A stretch of DNA of 64,000 nucleotides from Streptomyces fungicidicus (lineage in GTDB: Bacteria; Actinomycetota; Actinomycetes; Streptomycetales; Streptomycetaceae), in contig NZ_CP023408.1 of NCBI RefSeq assembly GCF_003665435.1, positions 124,001-188,000 of the forward strand. Direction: 5' to 3'. The notes under the pieces were generated by a model. It saw nothing but the letters and a program-made list of their open reading frames with translations. It was not told the DNA's origin and ran no database searches. Both the position numbers and the translations under genes were made by a program. Positions 25,782 to 35,276 of the stretch are shown here, one piece after another. Position 1 is the first letter of the stretch; each line of letters starts with the position of its first letter.

Positions 25782-26749
25782 CCGCGCGCGAAGTTCAGCG
25801 GGGCGCCCCCTCGGGTGGTGAACGAGGTGCCGTCCGCGGCGGCGGGGCGGTCCCAGCGCGCCTCGTACGTCCGTCCGCCGCGCGCGACGGTGGCCTTCCC
25901 CGAGCCCACCGTCTCTGTGTACGGGGTGTTGCTGCCGAGGAAGTCCCGGTATCCCGACGGGCGCACGGTCACGTACTGCACGACGACCGTGGCGGGCGCG
26001 AGCCGCTCGCCCTCCGGGGTGACCGCGGGGGCGCCGTCCATCGAGACCAGCCAGCGGTCGCGCGAGCCCGACCAGGTGAAGGTGAAGCGCGCCGCCGGAT
26101 AGCGCACCGTCAGCTGGTTCTCGGACCTGCCGTCCGCCGGGGGCCGGCCGTAACGGAAGCCTGTGGTCAGGGCGGCCTCACCGGGCGGCCGCGCCATGAC
26201 CCGCTCCGGCCGCGCGTAGAGGTTGTGCGGGACAGGGCGTGCGGTGTTCCTGAAGAACGCGGCGGCATCCGACTCGGGCGTCACCGCCTCCAGCGGTGCC
26301 CGGTCGATCACCGGCAGCAGCTTGCTCTGCGCCCCGGAGAAGAGCAGCACCGGCCGGTCGAACTGGCGCAGCAGTTCCAGATCGGACTCACGGGCGCTGC
26401 GCACCGGCCCGACCGACCCGGGCAGCTTGCCGGCGTACACCGCCATCAGCCGGCTCAGACCGCCCTCCACCTGCTCGGCGTACACCACGTCGGCGGAGTC
26501 CAGACCCGTCTGGGGCCGGGCGGCGGGGGCGTTGTCGATCTTCACGGCGAGCGCCGGGGGGCTCTTCGCCCCGCCCGGTTCCCGCGACTGCGTCGGCGAC
26601 GGCCGGGGCGAGCCGCGTCCGTCGTCGCCGGGCCCGTCCGACGCCGTGCATCCCGCGGCCAGACCGGCCGCCAGCACGGCGGCCAGCACGGCGCCTGCCA
26701 CCGGGCCGCGCCGCCGGCGTGCCCTTCGTTCCGTGCCCACCGCTGCCAC
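25748..26749 (-). CDS. DUF3048 lipoprotein (YerB-like)
   Basis: This 333-residue protein has an Arg-rich start, a hydrophobic stretch and a lipobox LAAGC (Cys near 34), so it should be anchored outside the membrane. After a Ser/Pro/Gly linker the DUF3048 domain reads LAVKIDNAPAARPQTGLDSADVVYAEQVEGGLSR-like segments and GPVRSARESDLELLRQFD; the C-terminal half (VVVQYV...GRTYEARWDRP) completes the family. The function is not known; the Bacillus relative is YerB. GTG 26749 is used; the next GTG at 26740 is possible. Confidence 0.8.
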   Translation of the reverse strand: MAAVGTERRARRRRGPVAGAVLAAVLAAGLAAGCTASDGPGDDGRGSPRPSPTQSREPGGAKSPPALAVKIDNAPAARPQTGLDSADVVYAEQVEGGLSRLMAVYAGKLPGSVGPVRSARESDLELLRQFDRPVLLFSGAQSKLLPVIDRAPLEAVTPESDAAAFFRNTARPVPHNLYARPERVMARPPGEAALTTGFRYGRPPADGRSENQLTVRYPAARFTFTWSGSRDRWLVSMDGAPAVTPEGERLAPATVVVQYVTVRPSGYRDFLGSNTPYTETVGSGKATVARGGRTYEARWDRPAAADGTSFTTRGGAPLNFARGQVWVVYAEAD

Positions 26750-26967
26750 CGCGCCTGCCTCATGTCATCCGGTGTCTCGATTGTGCGCTTTTCTGATTGT
26801 CGTTGGCCATACCTGATCAGAGGTGGTCCCGCGCGGTGTGGTCCGCCGATCGGCGCAGCGCCCCGCGGTCCGGCCCCGAGGCGGGCGGTTGGGCACCGGC
26901 CCGCTCGGGTACCCGGACGCCCACCGCACGAGCGACACACCGGCCACCACGGAGGGAGCGGGCGGAG

Positions 26968-28158
26968 ATGAGGGCACTGACCTGGCAGGGGAAGCGGGAC
27001 GTACGGGTGGAGAACGTGCCCGACCCACGGATCGAGGAGCCGACGGACGCGGTCATCCGCATCACCTCCACGGGGCTGTGCGGGTCGGACCTGCACCTGT
27101 ACGAGGTGCTCACCCCGTTCATGACCCCCGGCGACATCCTCGGCCACGAACCGATGGGCATCGTCGAGGAGGTCGGCGCGGCGGTGCCGGACCTCCAGGC
27201 GGGCGACCGCGTCGTGGTGCCGTTCCAGATCGCCTGCGGCAACTGCTGGATGTGCCTGACGGGACTGCCCACCCAGTGCGAGACCACCCAGGTCACCGCC
27301 GAGGGCATGGGCGCGGCCCTGTTCGGCTACACCCGGCTCTACGGCGCGGTACCGGGCGCCCAGGCCGAGTACCTGCGCGTTCCGCAGGCACAGTACGGTC
27401 CGATCAAGGTTCCCGAGGGACCCTCGGACGACCGGTTCGTCTACCTCTCCGACGTGCTGCCCACCGCCTGGCAGGCGGTCGCGTACGCCGGCGTCCCGCA
27501 GGGTGGCAGCGTCGCCGTCCTCGGACTGGGCCCCATCGGCGACATGGCCTGCCGGGTCGCCCAGGCCAAGGGCGCCGGGCGGGTGTTCGGCGTGGACCTG
27601 GTCCCGGAGCGGCTGAACCGGGCGCGCGAGCGGGGGGTGGAGACCTTCGACCTGCGCTCCTTCGACGACGAGAAGGAACTCCTCACCGCGGTCCGCGACC
27701 AGACCGACGGCCGCGGTCCGGACGCCGTGATCGACGCCGTCGGCACCGAGGCGCACGGCAGCGCCGCGGCCCGGATGGTGCAGAACGCCTCGGCGCTGCT
27801 GCCCCGCAAACTGAGCGGCCCCATGGCGGAACGCTTCAGCGTCGACCGGCTCGCCGCCCTGCACACCGCCATCGAGATGGTGCGCCGCGGCGGCACGATC
27901 TCGATCGTCGGCGTCTACGGCGGCATGGCCGACCCGATGCCGATGCTCACCCTGTTCGACAAGCAGATCCAGATGCGCATGGGGCAGGCGAACGTACGCC
28001 GCTGGAGCGACGAGATCATCCCCTACCTCACCGACGACGACCCGCTCGGCGTCGACGACTTCGCCACCCACCGGATGCCGCTCGCCGAGGCGCCCCAGGC
28101 CTACGAGATGTTCCAGAAGAAGCGGGACGGCGCCGTCAAGGTGCTGATGCAGCCCTGA
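26968..28158 (+). CDS. Zinc-dependent alcohol dehydrogenase
   Basis: This 396-residue medium-chain dehydrogenase has catalytic zinc ligands in TGLCGSDLHLYE and GHEPMGIVEEVG, structural zinc cysteines in CGNCWMCLTGLPTQCE and the NAD(P) motif VLGLGPIGDMACRVAQAKGA. It resembles the glutathione-independent formaldehyde dehydrogenase-like / threonine dehydrogenase-like branch; the substrate is not evident. ATG 26968 follows GGAGGGAG. The neighbours are unrelated, so the gene is probably monocistronic. Confidence 0.88.
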   Translation: MRALTWQGKRDVRVENVPDPRIEEPTDAVIRITSTGLCGSDLHLYEVLTPFMTPGDILGHEPMGIVEEVGAAVPDLQAGDRVVVPFQIACGNCWMCLTGLPTQCETTQVTAEGMGAALFGYTRLYGAVPGAQAEYLRVPQAQYGPIKVPEGPSDDRFVYLSDVLPTAWQAVAYAGVPQGGSVAVLGLGPIGDMACRVAQAKGAGRVFGVDLVPERLNRARERGVETFDLRSFDDEKELLTAVRDQTDGRGPDAVIDAVGTEAHGSAAARMVQNASALLPRKLSGPMAERFSVDRLAALHTAIEMVRRGGTISIVGVYGGMADPMPMLTLFDKQIQMRMGQANVRRWSDEIIPYLTDDDPLGVDDFATHRMPLAEAPQAYEMFQKKRDGAVKVLMQP

Positions 28159-28159
28159 C

Positions 28160-29227
28160 TCACGAGGAGCCGAGGATCTCGGCGAGGTCGTAGCGGACCG
28201 GCTCCTCCAGTTGCCCGTAGACGCAGCTCTCGGGGGTGCGGTCCGGACGCCAGCGGCGGAAACGGGCGGTGTGCCGGAAGCGCCGCCCGTTCTCCATGTG
28301 GTCGTAGGCCACCTCGGCCACCCGCTCGGGCCGCAACGGCACCCAGGACAGATCCTTCCGCCCGGACCAGCGGCTCGGCGCTCCGGGGAGCCGCGCCGAC
28401 TCGTGGGCGCTCTCGTCCGCCCAGGACGCCCACGGATGGCCCGTCACGTCGTCCATGCGCAGCGGCTCCAGCTCCTCGATCAGCTCCGCGCGCCGTTTCA
28501 TGGAGAACGCGGCGGACACGCCGACGTGCTGGAGCCGGCCCTCGTCGTCGTACAGCCCGAGCAGCAGCGAGCCCACCACCGGGCCGCTCTTGTGCAGCCG
28601 GTACCCGGCGACGACCACGTCGGCCGTGCGCTCGTGCTTGATCTTGAACATGGCGCGCTCGTCCTGCCGGTAGCGCAGCGCGGGCGGCTTGGCGATCACG
28701 CCGTCCAGGCCCGCCCCCTCGTACTGCTCGAACCAGCCCCGCGCCACGTCGATGTCCGTCGTCGCCGGCGCCAGGTGCACCGGCGGACGCACCCCCTCCA
28801 GCACCCCGGCCAGCCGTTCCCGCCGTTCGGTCTGCGCAACCTCCAGCAGCGACTCGTCCCCCAGCGCCAGCAGGTCGAAGGCGACGAAGGACGCCGGCGT
28901 CCGCCCGGCCAGCGTCCGCACCCGCGAATCGGCCGGATGGATGCGCTCGGTGAGCGCGTCGAAGTCCAGGTGGCCCTCCCGCGCGATGACGATCTCCCCG
29001 TCCATCACGCACCGCTCCGGCAGCCGCTCCCGCACCGCCTCCACCAGCTCGGGGAAGTACCTGGTCAGCGGCTTGCCCGTGCGGCTGCCCAGCTCGACCT
29101 CGTCCCCGTCACGGAACACGATGGCCCGGAAACCGTCCCACTTGGCCTCGTACTGCATGCCGGGCGGGATCCTGGCCACGGACTTGGCGAGCATCGGCTT
29201 CACGGGCGGCATCACCGGCAGATCCAT
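28160..29227 (-). CDS. ATP-dependent DNA ligase (LigC-like)
   Basis: This 355-residue stand-alone ligase seals nicks with ATP. The adenylation lysine is in EAKWDGFRAIVF (near residue 30); further nucleotidyltransferase motifs are GSRTGKPLTRYFPEL, VMDGEIVI, GLDGVIAKPPALRYRQDERAMFKIKHERTADVVVAG-type segments, followed by an OB-fold C-terminus. Length and order match actinobacterial LigC. ATG 29227 is used; longer forms extend into the divergent gene. It is divergent from a LigD-type polymerase by 84 bases, a known NHEJ-type pairing. Confidence 0.88.
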   Translation of the reverse strand: MDLPVMPPVKPMLAKSVARIPPGMQYEAKWDGFRAIVFRDGDEVELGSRTGKPLTRYFPELVEAVRERLPERCVMDGEIVIAREGHLDFDALTERIHPADSRVRTLAGRTPASFVAFDLLALGDESLLEVAQTERRERLAGVLEGVRPPVHLAPATTDIDVARGWFEQYEGAGLDGVIAKPPALRYRQDERAMFKIKHERTADVVVAGYRLHKSGPVVGSLLLGLYDDEGRLQHVGVSAAFSMKRRAELIEELEPLRMDDVTGHPWASWADESAHESARLPGAPSRWSGRKDLSWVPLRPERVAEVAYDHMENGRRFRHTARFRRWRPDRTPESCVYGQLEEPVRYDLAEILGSS

Positions 29228-29311
29228 GGTCCGATTCTGCGCGCTGACGGCCGTCGCCGCCCGTTGCCGCCCGGTGTGCGAGGTGTGCGCGCTCCGCCTA
29301 CCGTGGCTCGC

Positions 29312-30337
29312 ATGGCGGAAGCGGTGGAACTGGAGGTGGGCGGCCGGACCGTGCGGCTGTCCAGTCCGGGCAAGGTCTTCTTCCCGGAGCACGGCTACAC
29401 CAAGCTCGACGTGGCCCGCTACTACCAGGCGGTCGCCCCCGGCCTGCTGCGCGCGCTGCGGGACCGGCCCACCACCCTGCAGCGCTACCCGGACGGCATC
29501 ACCGGCGAGTGGTTCTACCAGAAGCGCGCGCCCAAGGGCATGCCCGACTGGATCCCCACCGCCCACATCACCTTCCCCAGCGGCCGCAGCGCCGACGAGA
29601 TGTGCCCCACCGAGGAGGCGGCCGCGGTGTGGGCCGCCCAGTACGGCACGCTCGTCTTCCACCCCTGGCCGGTGCGCCGGACCGATGTCGACCACCCCGA
29701 CGAACTCCGCATCGACCTCGACCCGCAGCCCGGCACCGACTACGACGACGCCGTCCGCGCCGCCGGTGAACTACGCGCCGTGCTCGACGAGTTCGGCGGT
29801 CTGCGGGGCTGGCCCAAGACGTCCGGCGGCCGGGGCCTGCACGTCTTCGTGCCCATCGCGCCGCGCTGGACCTTCACCCAGGTGCGGCGGGCCGCCATCG
29901 CCGTGGGGCGCGAGCTGGAACGCCGGATGCCGGAGCAGGTGACCATCAAGTGGTGGAAGGAGGAGCGCGGGGAGCGCATCTTCGTCGACTACAACCAGAC
30001 CGCCCGCGACCGCACCATCGCCTCCGCCTACTCCGTGCGCCCCCGCCCGCACGCGCCCGTCTCGGCGCCGCTGCGCTGGGAGGAGGTCGGCGTCGCGCGT
30101 CCGCGGGACTTCGACATCACGACCATGCCCGCGCGCTTCGCCGAACTCGGCGACGTGCACGCGGACATGGACGCTCACGCGTTCTCGCTGGAGCCCCTGC
30201 TCGAACTCGCCCGCCGCGACGAGCACGACCACGGCCTGGGCGATCTGCCGTACCCGCCCGAGTACCCGAAGATGCCGGGAGAACCCAGCCGGGTGCAGCC
30301 GAGCCGGGCCAGGAAGCCGAAACCCTCGGCCTCCTGA
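29312..30337 (+). CDS. LigD-type DNA polymerase/primase domain protein
   Basis: This 341-residue protein is the LigD polymerase domain alone (archaeo-eukaryotic primase fold) and can add nucleotides during end joining. Key motifs are the DVARYYQAVAPGLL segment, RIDLDPQPG (metal-binding Asp pair, near residue 135), TSGGRGLHVFVPI (near 170) and VDYNQTARDRTIASAYSVRPRP. No ligase or nuclease domain follows; the ligase is the separate divergent gene. ATG 29312 is the first start after the gap. Confidence 0.88.
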   Translation: MAEAVELEVGGRTVRLSSPGKVFFPEHGYTKLDVARYYQAVAPGLLRALRDRPTTLQRYPDGITGEWFYQKRAPKGMPDWIPTAHITFPSGRSADEMCPTEEAAAVWAAQYGTLVFHPWPVRRTDVDHPDELRIDLDPQPGTDYDDAVRAAGELRAVLDEFGGLRGWPKTSGGRGLHVFVPIAPRWTFTQVRRAAIAVGRELERRMPEQVTIKWWKEERGERIFVDYNQTARDRTIASAYSVRPRPHAPVSAPLRWEEVGVARPRDFDITTMPARFAELGDVHADMDAHAFSLEPLLELARRDEHDHGLGDLPYPPEYPKMPGEPSRVQPSRARKPKPSAS

Positions 30338-30348
30338 CCCGCCGGGCC

Positions 30349-32568
30349 CTACAGCTCCCTGATCCGGACGTCCCGGTAGGAGACGACGTCCGTCGTGCTG
30401 TGCACCTGCAGTCCGATGTAGCCGGAGGCGAACCGCCGCCCGTCCGTGCCCGGGTCGTCCGAGCGCGGCGGGGTGAACTCCTGGCCGCCGGTGTTGTCGA
30501 ACTCGTTGATCAGCACACCGTTGCGGTAGACCGAGTAGTGCTGGTCCACCACCCGGATCTCGTAGTCGTTCCAGGTGCCCTTCTGCGTCACGCCCGCGCC
30601 GGCCAGGCCCACCCGGTCGAAGCCGTAGACCGAGCCCGTCTTGTACATGTCGCCGGTGGGCGAGTCGAACACCTGCACCTCGTGCCCGTACTTGATGGCG
30701 ACCCACTCCGGCCGTGACTCCTCCGGGTGGTCGTGGGGCTGCGGGAACCGCACGAACACACCGGAGTTGGCGTTGACGGCGCCCGGGCCGTCGTCACGCC
30801 ACTGGAGCTTCAGCGAGAAGTCGCCGTACTTCCGCTCCGGGAACCACAGCATGCCCAGGCCGCCCCGGGTGGTGCCGGAGGTGATGGAGCCGTCGGGGTT
30901 CAGTGCGAACGAACCGCCGCCCACCTGCTCCCACTTGGCGTACGACCCCGCCGTGCCGTCCATGATCTTGCGGTAGCCCTCGGTCTGGCCGGGCTTGCCG
31001 ATGCCGGACTGGCGGGCCGCCTGGTTGACCGCCCGGTACTCCCGCTTGTCGATGACCCCTTCCTTCTGCAGCGTGTCCAGGACCGCCTTCACGTGCTTCA
31101 GGAACAGCGCCTGGGAGGTCCATTCCTTCTCGTCCTCGATCAGCTCGCCGATCCGGCACCGGTTGTTGGTGACCCGGTTCGGCACGCCCGAGTCGACCGT
31201 GCCGACGATCACCGTCAACCGCTCGTCGTACTCCGGGCAGTTGGGCGCGGGCACGCCGCCGTCCGCGACGACCGTGAAGCTCACCGTGCGCGGCTCCGAG
31301 GTGTTGCCGGCCTTGTCGCTCGCCCGGTACGCCACGGTGTGCCTGCCCGCCCGGTCCACGATCACGGGCCCGGTGTAGGCCAGGTAGGGCCCGCCGTCGA
31401 GCGAGTACTCGATGGCGGCGACGCCGGACCCTCCGTGCCCGTCGTCCGCGCTGAGGGTCACGGTGGCGTCACCGACGTAGGCGCCGTCGGAGTTCCTGGT
31501 GCCCTCCACGGTCGCGCCGGTCGCCGGCGGGGTGGTGTCCTGCGGGGGAGCGGCGACGACGGAGAACTCCACGCTCTTCTCCGCCGCCGTGTTGCCCGCC
31601 CGGTCGGTGGCGCGGTAGCGCACGGTGTGCGTGCCCACCTGGTGCACCATCACCGGTCCGGTGTACGGCTGCCAGGCGCCGTCGGCCCCGATCGCGTACT
31701 CGATGGTGTTGACGCCGGAGCCGGTGTCCGACGCGCTGACGGTGACCGTCGCCATGTCGATGTAGGCGCCGTCGGCGTTCTTCTCGCCGTCCACCGTCGC
31801 CGAGGTCTCCGGCGGGGTCGAGTCGTCGGTCGGCGGCGCGACGACCGTGAAACCGACGGTCTTCTCCTCCGAGACGTTGCCCGCCTTGTCCAGTGCCCGG
31901 TAGCGGACCGTGTGCGTGCCGACCTGGTCGACCACGACCGGCGCGGTGTACGGCTGCCAGGCGCCGTCGGCCCCGATCGCGTACTCGACGCGGTCCACCC
32001 CCGAGCCCTCGTCGGTGGCCTCGACCGTCACGCTCGCCGAACCGACGTACGCGCCGTCCGCGTTCTGCGAGCCGGTCACCCTCGCCGTGGCCTCGGGCGC
32101 GGTGGTGTCCTCACCGCCGCCCTCGGTCACGGTCAGGATGCCCTGCATCTCGCCGTGGCCGGGGATGGTGCAGTGGTAGAAGTAGCGGCCCGGGGTGAGC
32201 GTCACCTCGGCGGTGTGCTTCCCGCCCTGGGCGTCGGCCGGGTTGGCCAGGATGTTCAGCTGGACGTCGTTGTTGAACTCCGGGTCGGAGGTCACGAACG
32301 TCAGTGTGTGCGGCATTCCCGTGGTGTTGCCGGTGGCCGCGCTGTTCTCGAACACGATGGTCGCGGCACCGGCCACCGCGGTCTTCGGCACGGAGGTGTA
32401 CTCCGTGATGCTGTCGCCGGCGGTCCAGGTGAGTACCTGCTCCGCCGCCGCTCCGGCCGTGGATCCGTTCTCGCCGGCCGCGGACGTCGCCGTCTGCAGT
32501 CCCAGCGTCATCAGCAGGGCGGCCAGCAGACCCGCCCACACGCGTCGTTGCCGTATCAGTGGTTTCAT
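30349..32568 (-). CDS. Secreted cupredoxin / Ig-repeat / DUF1080 (3-keto-disaccharide hydrolase-like) protein
   Basis: The 739-residue protein has a signal peptide (MKPLIRQRRVWAGLLAALL..., about 1-30), a plastocyanin-like domain (about 45-150) with copper ligands in MPHTLTF and FYHCTIPGHGEMQG (His, Cys, His, Met), three OmpL47-type Ig-like repeats (about 155-435), a linker with a Cys pair (about 440-530), and a C-terminal DUF1080 lectin-fold domain (about 530-739, from YRKIMDGTAG to RDVRIREL). DUF1080 enzymes hydrolyse 3-keto-glycosides. The start overlaps the stop of the upstream ThuA/dehydrogenase gene (ATGA), so the pair is one operon. Joining a copper electron carrier to a keto-sugar hydrolase suggests extracellular sugar oxidation; this is inference. 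Confidence 0.82.
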   Translation of the reverse strand: MKPLIRQRRVWAGLLAALLMTLGLQTATSAAGENGSTAGAAAEQVLTWTAGDSITEYTSVPKTAVAGAATIVFENSAATGNTTGMPHTLTFVTSDPEFNNDVQLNILANPADAQGGKHTAEVTLTPGRYFYHCTIPGHGEMQGILTVTEGGGEDTTAPEATARVTGSQNADGAYVGSASVTVEATDEGSGVDRVEYAIGADGAWQPYTAPVVVDQVGTHTVRYRALDKAGNVSEEKTVGFTVVAPPTDDSTPPETSATVDGEKNADGAYIDMATVTVSASDTGSGVNTIEYAIGADGAWQPYTGPVMVHQVGTHTVRYRATDRAGNTAAEKSVEFSVVAAPPQDTTPPATGATVEGTRNSDGAYVGDATVTLSADDGHGGSGVAAIEYSLDGGPYLAYTGPVIVDRAGRHTVAYRASDKAGNTSEPRTVSFTVVADGGVPAPNCPEYDERLTVIVGTVDSGVPNRVTNNRCRIGELIEDEKEWTSQALFLKHVKAVLDTLQKEGVIDKREYRAVNQAARQSGIGKPGQTEGYRKIMDGTAGSYAKWEQVGGGSFALNPDGSITSGTTRGGLGMLWFPERKYGDFSLKLQWRDDGPGAVNANSGVFVRFPQPHDHPEESRPEWVAIKYGHEVQVFDSPTGDMYKTGSVYGFDRVGLAGAGVTQKGTWNDYEIRVVDQHYSVYRNGVLINEFDNTGGQEFTPPRSDDPGTDGRRFASGYIGLQVHSTTDVVSYRDVRIREL
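31256..32112 (-). repeat. Three tandem Ig-like (OmpL47-type) repeats inside the DUF1080 protein
   Basis: Three copies of about 88-95 residues each contain TPPE/xTxxVxG, NADGAYV, a G-S-G-V motif, EYAIGADGAWQPYT and GTHTVRYRA-D-AGN. The first two copies are nearly identical in the DGAWQPYT...VGTHTVRYRA stretch at DNA level, which points to recent duplication or gene conversion. They act as a spacer or sugar-binding stalk. Confidence 0.75.
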
Positions 32569-35102
32569 CCGGCCTTCCTCGCCAGCTGACCGGCGGCCGG
32601 GGTGGGCCCGCCGCCCGTGTAGGTGACCCGCCACAGGGCGGACTTGGCGTCGGAGGTGAAGAAGCCGCGGCCGTAGTCGAGGACGTACAGCGAGCCGTCC
32701 GGGCCGAACTTCCAGCCCATCAGGTTCTTGATGCCGTCGTTGCCCACCGGCACGATCTTCTTCAGGGACTCCGCGTGCACCGGAAGACCGCCGTCCCCCT
32801 GTGTCCCCGGGTCCATCAGCACCGCGTTGCGCGGCTGGTCGGCGTCGTAGAAGTCACCGACGAACCACTTGCCGTCCCAGTACTCCGGCCACTTGACCTC
32901 ACTGGCGCTGCCGGCGTCGTAGCGGTACACCGGGCCGTTCATCGCGGCCTGGCCGCCGCCCTTCAGCCAGGGCAGCCGGTAGGTGGCCTCGTCCTGCTCG
33001 TACGACGGGACGCCGTTCTCGTCGCGCGGGTAGTCCGGGCCGCCGCCCTGCGGCGAGTACCAGATGTTGTTGCCGGTCACCGGCGGCAGATTGACCAGAC
33101 CGTCGTTGTTCGGCGACTCGTTCTTCGGCGCGTCGCAGTCGTACCAGCCCAGCGGCTTCGAGGGGTCCGGAAGGTTGCGGTCCCGGTAGGGCTGCTTGTT
33201 GCCCATGCAGTACGGCCAGCCCCGGTTGGACGCCTCGGTGATCACGGCGAACGTGTCGTACTTCGCCGGACCCCAGGTCGGCGACGGGGAACCGGCGTCA
33301 GGGCCGACCCAGCCCGCGTAGAGGACGTCGGTCTTCTTGTCGACGGAGATGCGCGCGGGGTTGCGGACACCCATCACATAGATCTCGCCGCGCGTCTTGC
33401 CGCCGCCCTCGGCGGTCTCCTTGCCGGTGAACAGGTTGCCCTCGGGGAGGGTGTACGTGCCGTCCGGCTCCGGGTGGATGCGCAGGATCTTGCCGTTGAG
33501 GTTGTTGGTGTTGCCGGCGGTGCGGCGCGCGTCCGCGAAGGACACGCCCTTGAAGTTGGGCTCCGGGTTGTTGCCCGAGTAACCGCCGCTGAAGCCACTG
33601 GAGTTGTTGTCACCGGTGGCGATGTACAGGTTGCCCTTGGAGTCCCAGGCCATCCCGCCGCCCGAGTGGCAGCAGCTGTGGATCTGCACCGGCCACTCCA
33701 GCAGCACCTTCTCGCTGCCCATGTCCAGCTTGTCGGTGGCCGGGTCGAGCGTGAAGCGGGAGACCCGCCGCTCGGCCATGTGCGTGTCCCGGTTGATCTC
33801 CGAGTGCGGGGTGTAGTGCAGATACACCCACCCGTTCTCCTCGAACCGCGGGTCCAGTTCGATGCCGAGCAGGCCCTCTTCGACCTTCCGCAGCTCGTCG
33901 CCCCCGCCCTTGTTGCCGAAGACGGTGAGCGCTCCCGCGAGGGTGACCTTCTCGGTCTCCGGGTCGTAGACGTGGATCTCGCCCCTGCCCTTGCCGATGT
34001 CGGGGTCGTTCCAGTCGGTGACCACCGGCTGGGACGAGTCGGCGCCTCCCCGCCCGATGTAGAGGACCCGGCCGTCGGGTGCGGTGACCAGTCCGTGCGG
34101 CTCGCCGATCTGGTCGTTCTGCCCCGGCTGGTTGGGCCGGGTCAGCCGCTCCGCCTTGTAGTTGCCGGTGATCGTCGCCTTGCAGTCGGCCCGCACCAGC
34201 CGGGTGGTCCACAGCAGGGCGCCGCGCAGATGGTCACGGAAGTCGGTCTCGTCGTACGACGACACCGTGCCGCCCATACCGGTGTAGAAGGACCGTCCGC
34301 CGTCGTAGTCGCGGCACCAGCTGACCGGGTGGTCCCAGCCGTTGGCGCCCGCACCGGGCGCGTACGTCGATTCCCGCACCCTGGCGACCGTGTGCACGTC
34401 GCCGGACGGGTTCTTCACCCAGTTGAGCCACTTGTCGGGCCGCTTCCACTGCTGGGGCAGGCCCTTGGTGGCCGGATGCGTCCGGTCGCCGACCTCGACG
34501 GTCGCCCGCTGCGCCCTGTCCGGCGAGGACGCGGCCGGCCGGGCGCCGATCAGACCGGTGAACCAGTCCGAGTACGGCTCCGCGCGGGCCGCGTCGTGCA
34601 GGCCGAGGAAGCCGCCGCCGGCCTCCATGTACGCCTCGAGGCCCGCCTCCTGGTCCGGGTCGAGGACGTCCCCGCCGCCGGTCAGGAACACGATGGTGTT
34701 GAACCGGCCCAGCTTCTTGGCGTTGGTGAAGACCGAGGCGTCGTCGGTGGCGGTGACGGCGAACCGCTGGTCCGCGGGGCCGGACAGCCCGATCCGCTCG
34801 ATCGCCTCGATACCGGCGTTCACCAGCGGTGACTCGTCACCGCCGGCCGCCGAACCGTGGAACAGCAGCACACGTACGTTGGCGCCGCCCGGGGGCGACT
34901 TGATGGACATCGTTGTCAGGGACGGATCCGGAGCCGGGCGCGCGCTGGCGGCGGGACCCGACAGCAGCCCGGCGGTGACGGCGCCGGCGGCCACCGTGGC
35001 CGCCCAGACGCGTCGTCTCGTTCTCGTCCTTCGCGCGTTCACGGCGCTTCTCGTGCTCAACCCTCGTAAGCGCATGGGTTCGTGATGCGATGTGGACCGC
35101 AT
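32565..35102 (-). CDS. Secreted ThuA + PQQ-type sugar dehydrogenase (GSDH propeller) protein
   Basis: This 845-residue protein has an Arg-rich signal (NARRTRTRRRVWAATVAAGAV), a ThuA-like glutamine-amidotransferase-fold domain (about 60-310; VRVLLFHGSAAGGDES, FLTGGGDVLDPDQEAGLEAYMEAGGGFLGLH), and a beta-propeller like glucose/sorbosone dehydrogenase (about 330-830; LVTAPDGRVLYIGRGG, GLLGIELDPRFEENGWVYLHYT, SCCHSGGGMAWD, VMGVRNPARISVD, YVLDYGRGFF). ThuA proteins take part in keto-sugar metabolism and the propeller class oxidises sugars with PQQ. ATG 35102 is preferred over GTG 35114, whose ribosome site would touch the start; ATG 35075 is also possible. It is divergent from the laccase and coupled to the cupredoxin gene. 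Confidence 0.82.
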   Translation of the reverse strand: MRSTSHHEPMRLRGLSTRSAVNARRTRTRRRVWAATVAAGAVTAGLLSGPAASARPAPDPSLTTMSIKSPPGGANVRVLLFHGSAAGGDESPLVNAGIEAIERIGLSGPADQRFAVTATDDASVFTNAKKLGRFNTIVFLTGGGDVLDPDQEAGLEAYMEAGGGFLGLHDAARAEPYSDWFTGLIGARPAASSPDRAQRATVEVGDRTHPATKGLPQQWKRPDKWLNWVKNPSGDVHTVARVRESTYAPGAGANGWDHPVSWCRDYDGGRSFYTGMGGTVSSYDETDFRDHLRGALLWTTRLVRADCKATITGNYKAERLTRPNQPGQNDQIGEPHGLVTAPDGRVLYIGRGGADSSQPVVTDWNDPDIGKGRGEIHVYDPETEKVTLAGALTVFGNKGGGDELRKVEEGLLGIELDPRFEENGWVYLHYTPHSEINRDTHMAERRVSRFTLDPATDKLDMGSEKVLLEWPVQIHSCCHSGGGMAWDSKGNLYIATGDNNSSGFSGGYSGNNPEPNFKGVSFADARRTAGNTNNLNGKILRIHPEPDGTYTLPEGNLFTGKETAEGGGKTRGEIYVMGVRNPARISVDKKTDVLYAGWVGPDAGSPSPTWGPAKYDTFAVITEASNRGWPYCMGNKQPYRDRNLPDPSKPLGWYDCDAPKNESPNNDGLVNLPPVTGNNIWYSPQGGGPDYPRDENGVPSYEQDEATYRLPWLKGGGQAAMNGPVYRYDAGSASEVKWPEYWDGKWFVGDFYDADQPRNAVLMDPGTQGDGGLPVHAESLKKIVPVGNDGIKNLMGWKFGPDGSLYVLDYGRGFFTSDAKSALWRVTYTGGGPTPAAGQLARKAG

Positions 35103-35276
35103 GTGGCCACCCACCCCTCCTCGGTCGCAGCGACAGCGTCAAGGAAGCTAGACCTCTTTGCGTCACACGCCAATACCTATCGCAGGAATGAAACGAACTT
35201 TGTCCTGAGTGTGGATAAACCAGGGGGTGGCCGCTACGGTTTCACAGGTTCATGACAGCCACGTGGGGAGTTCGGC

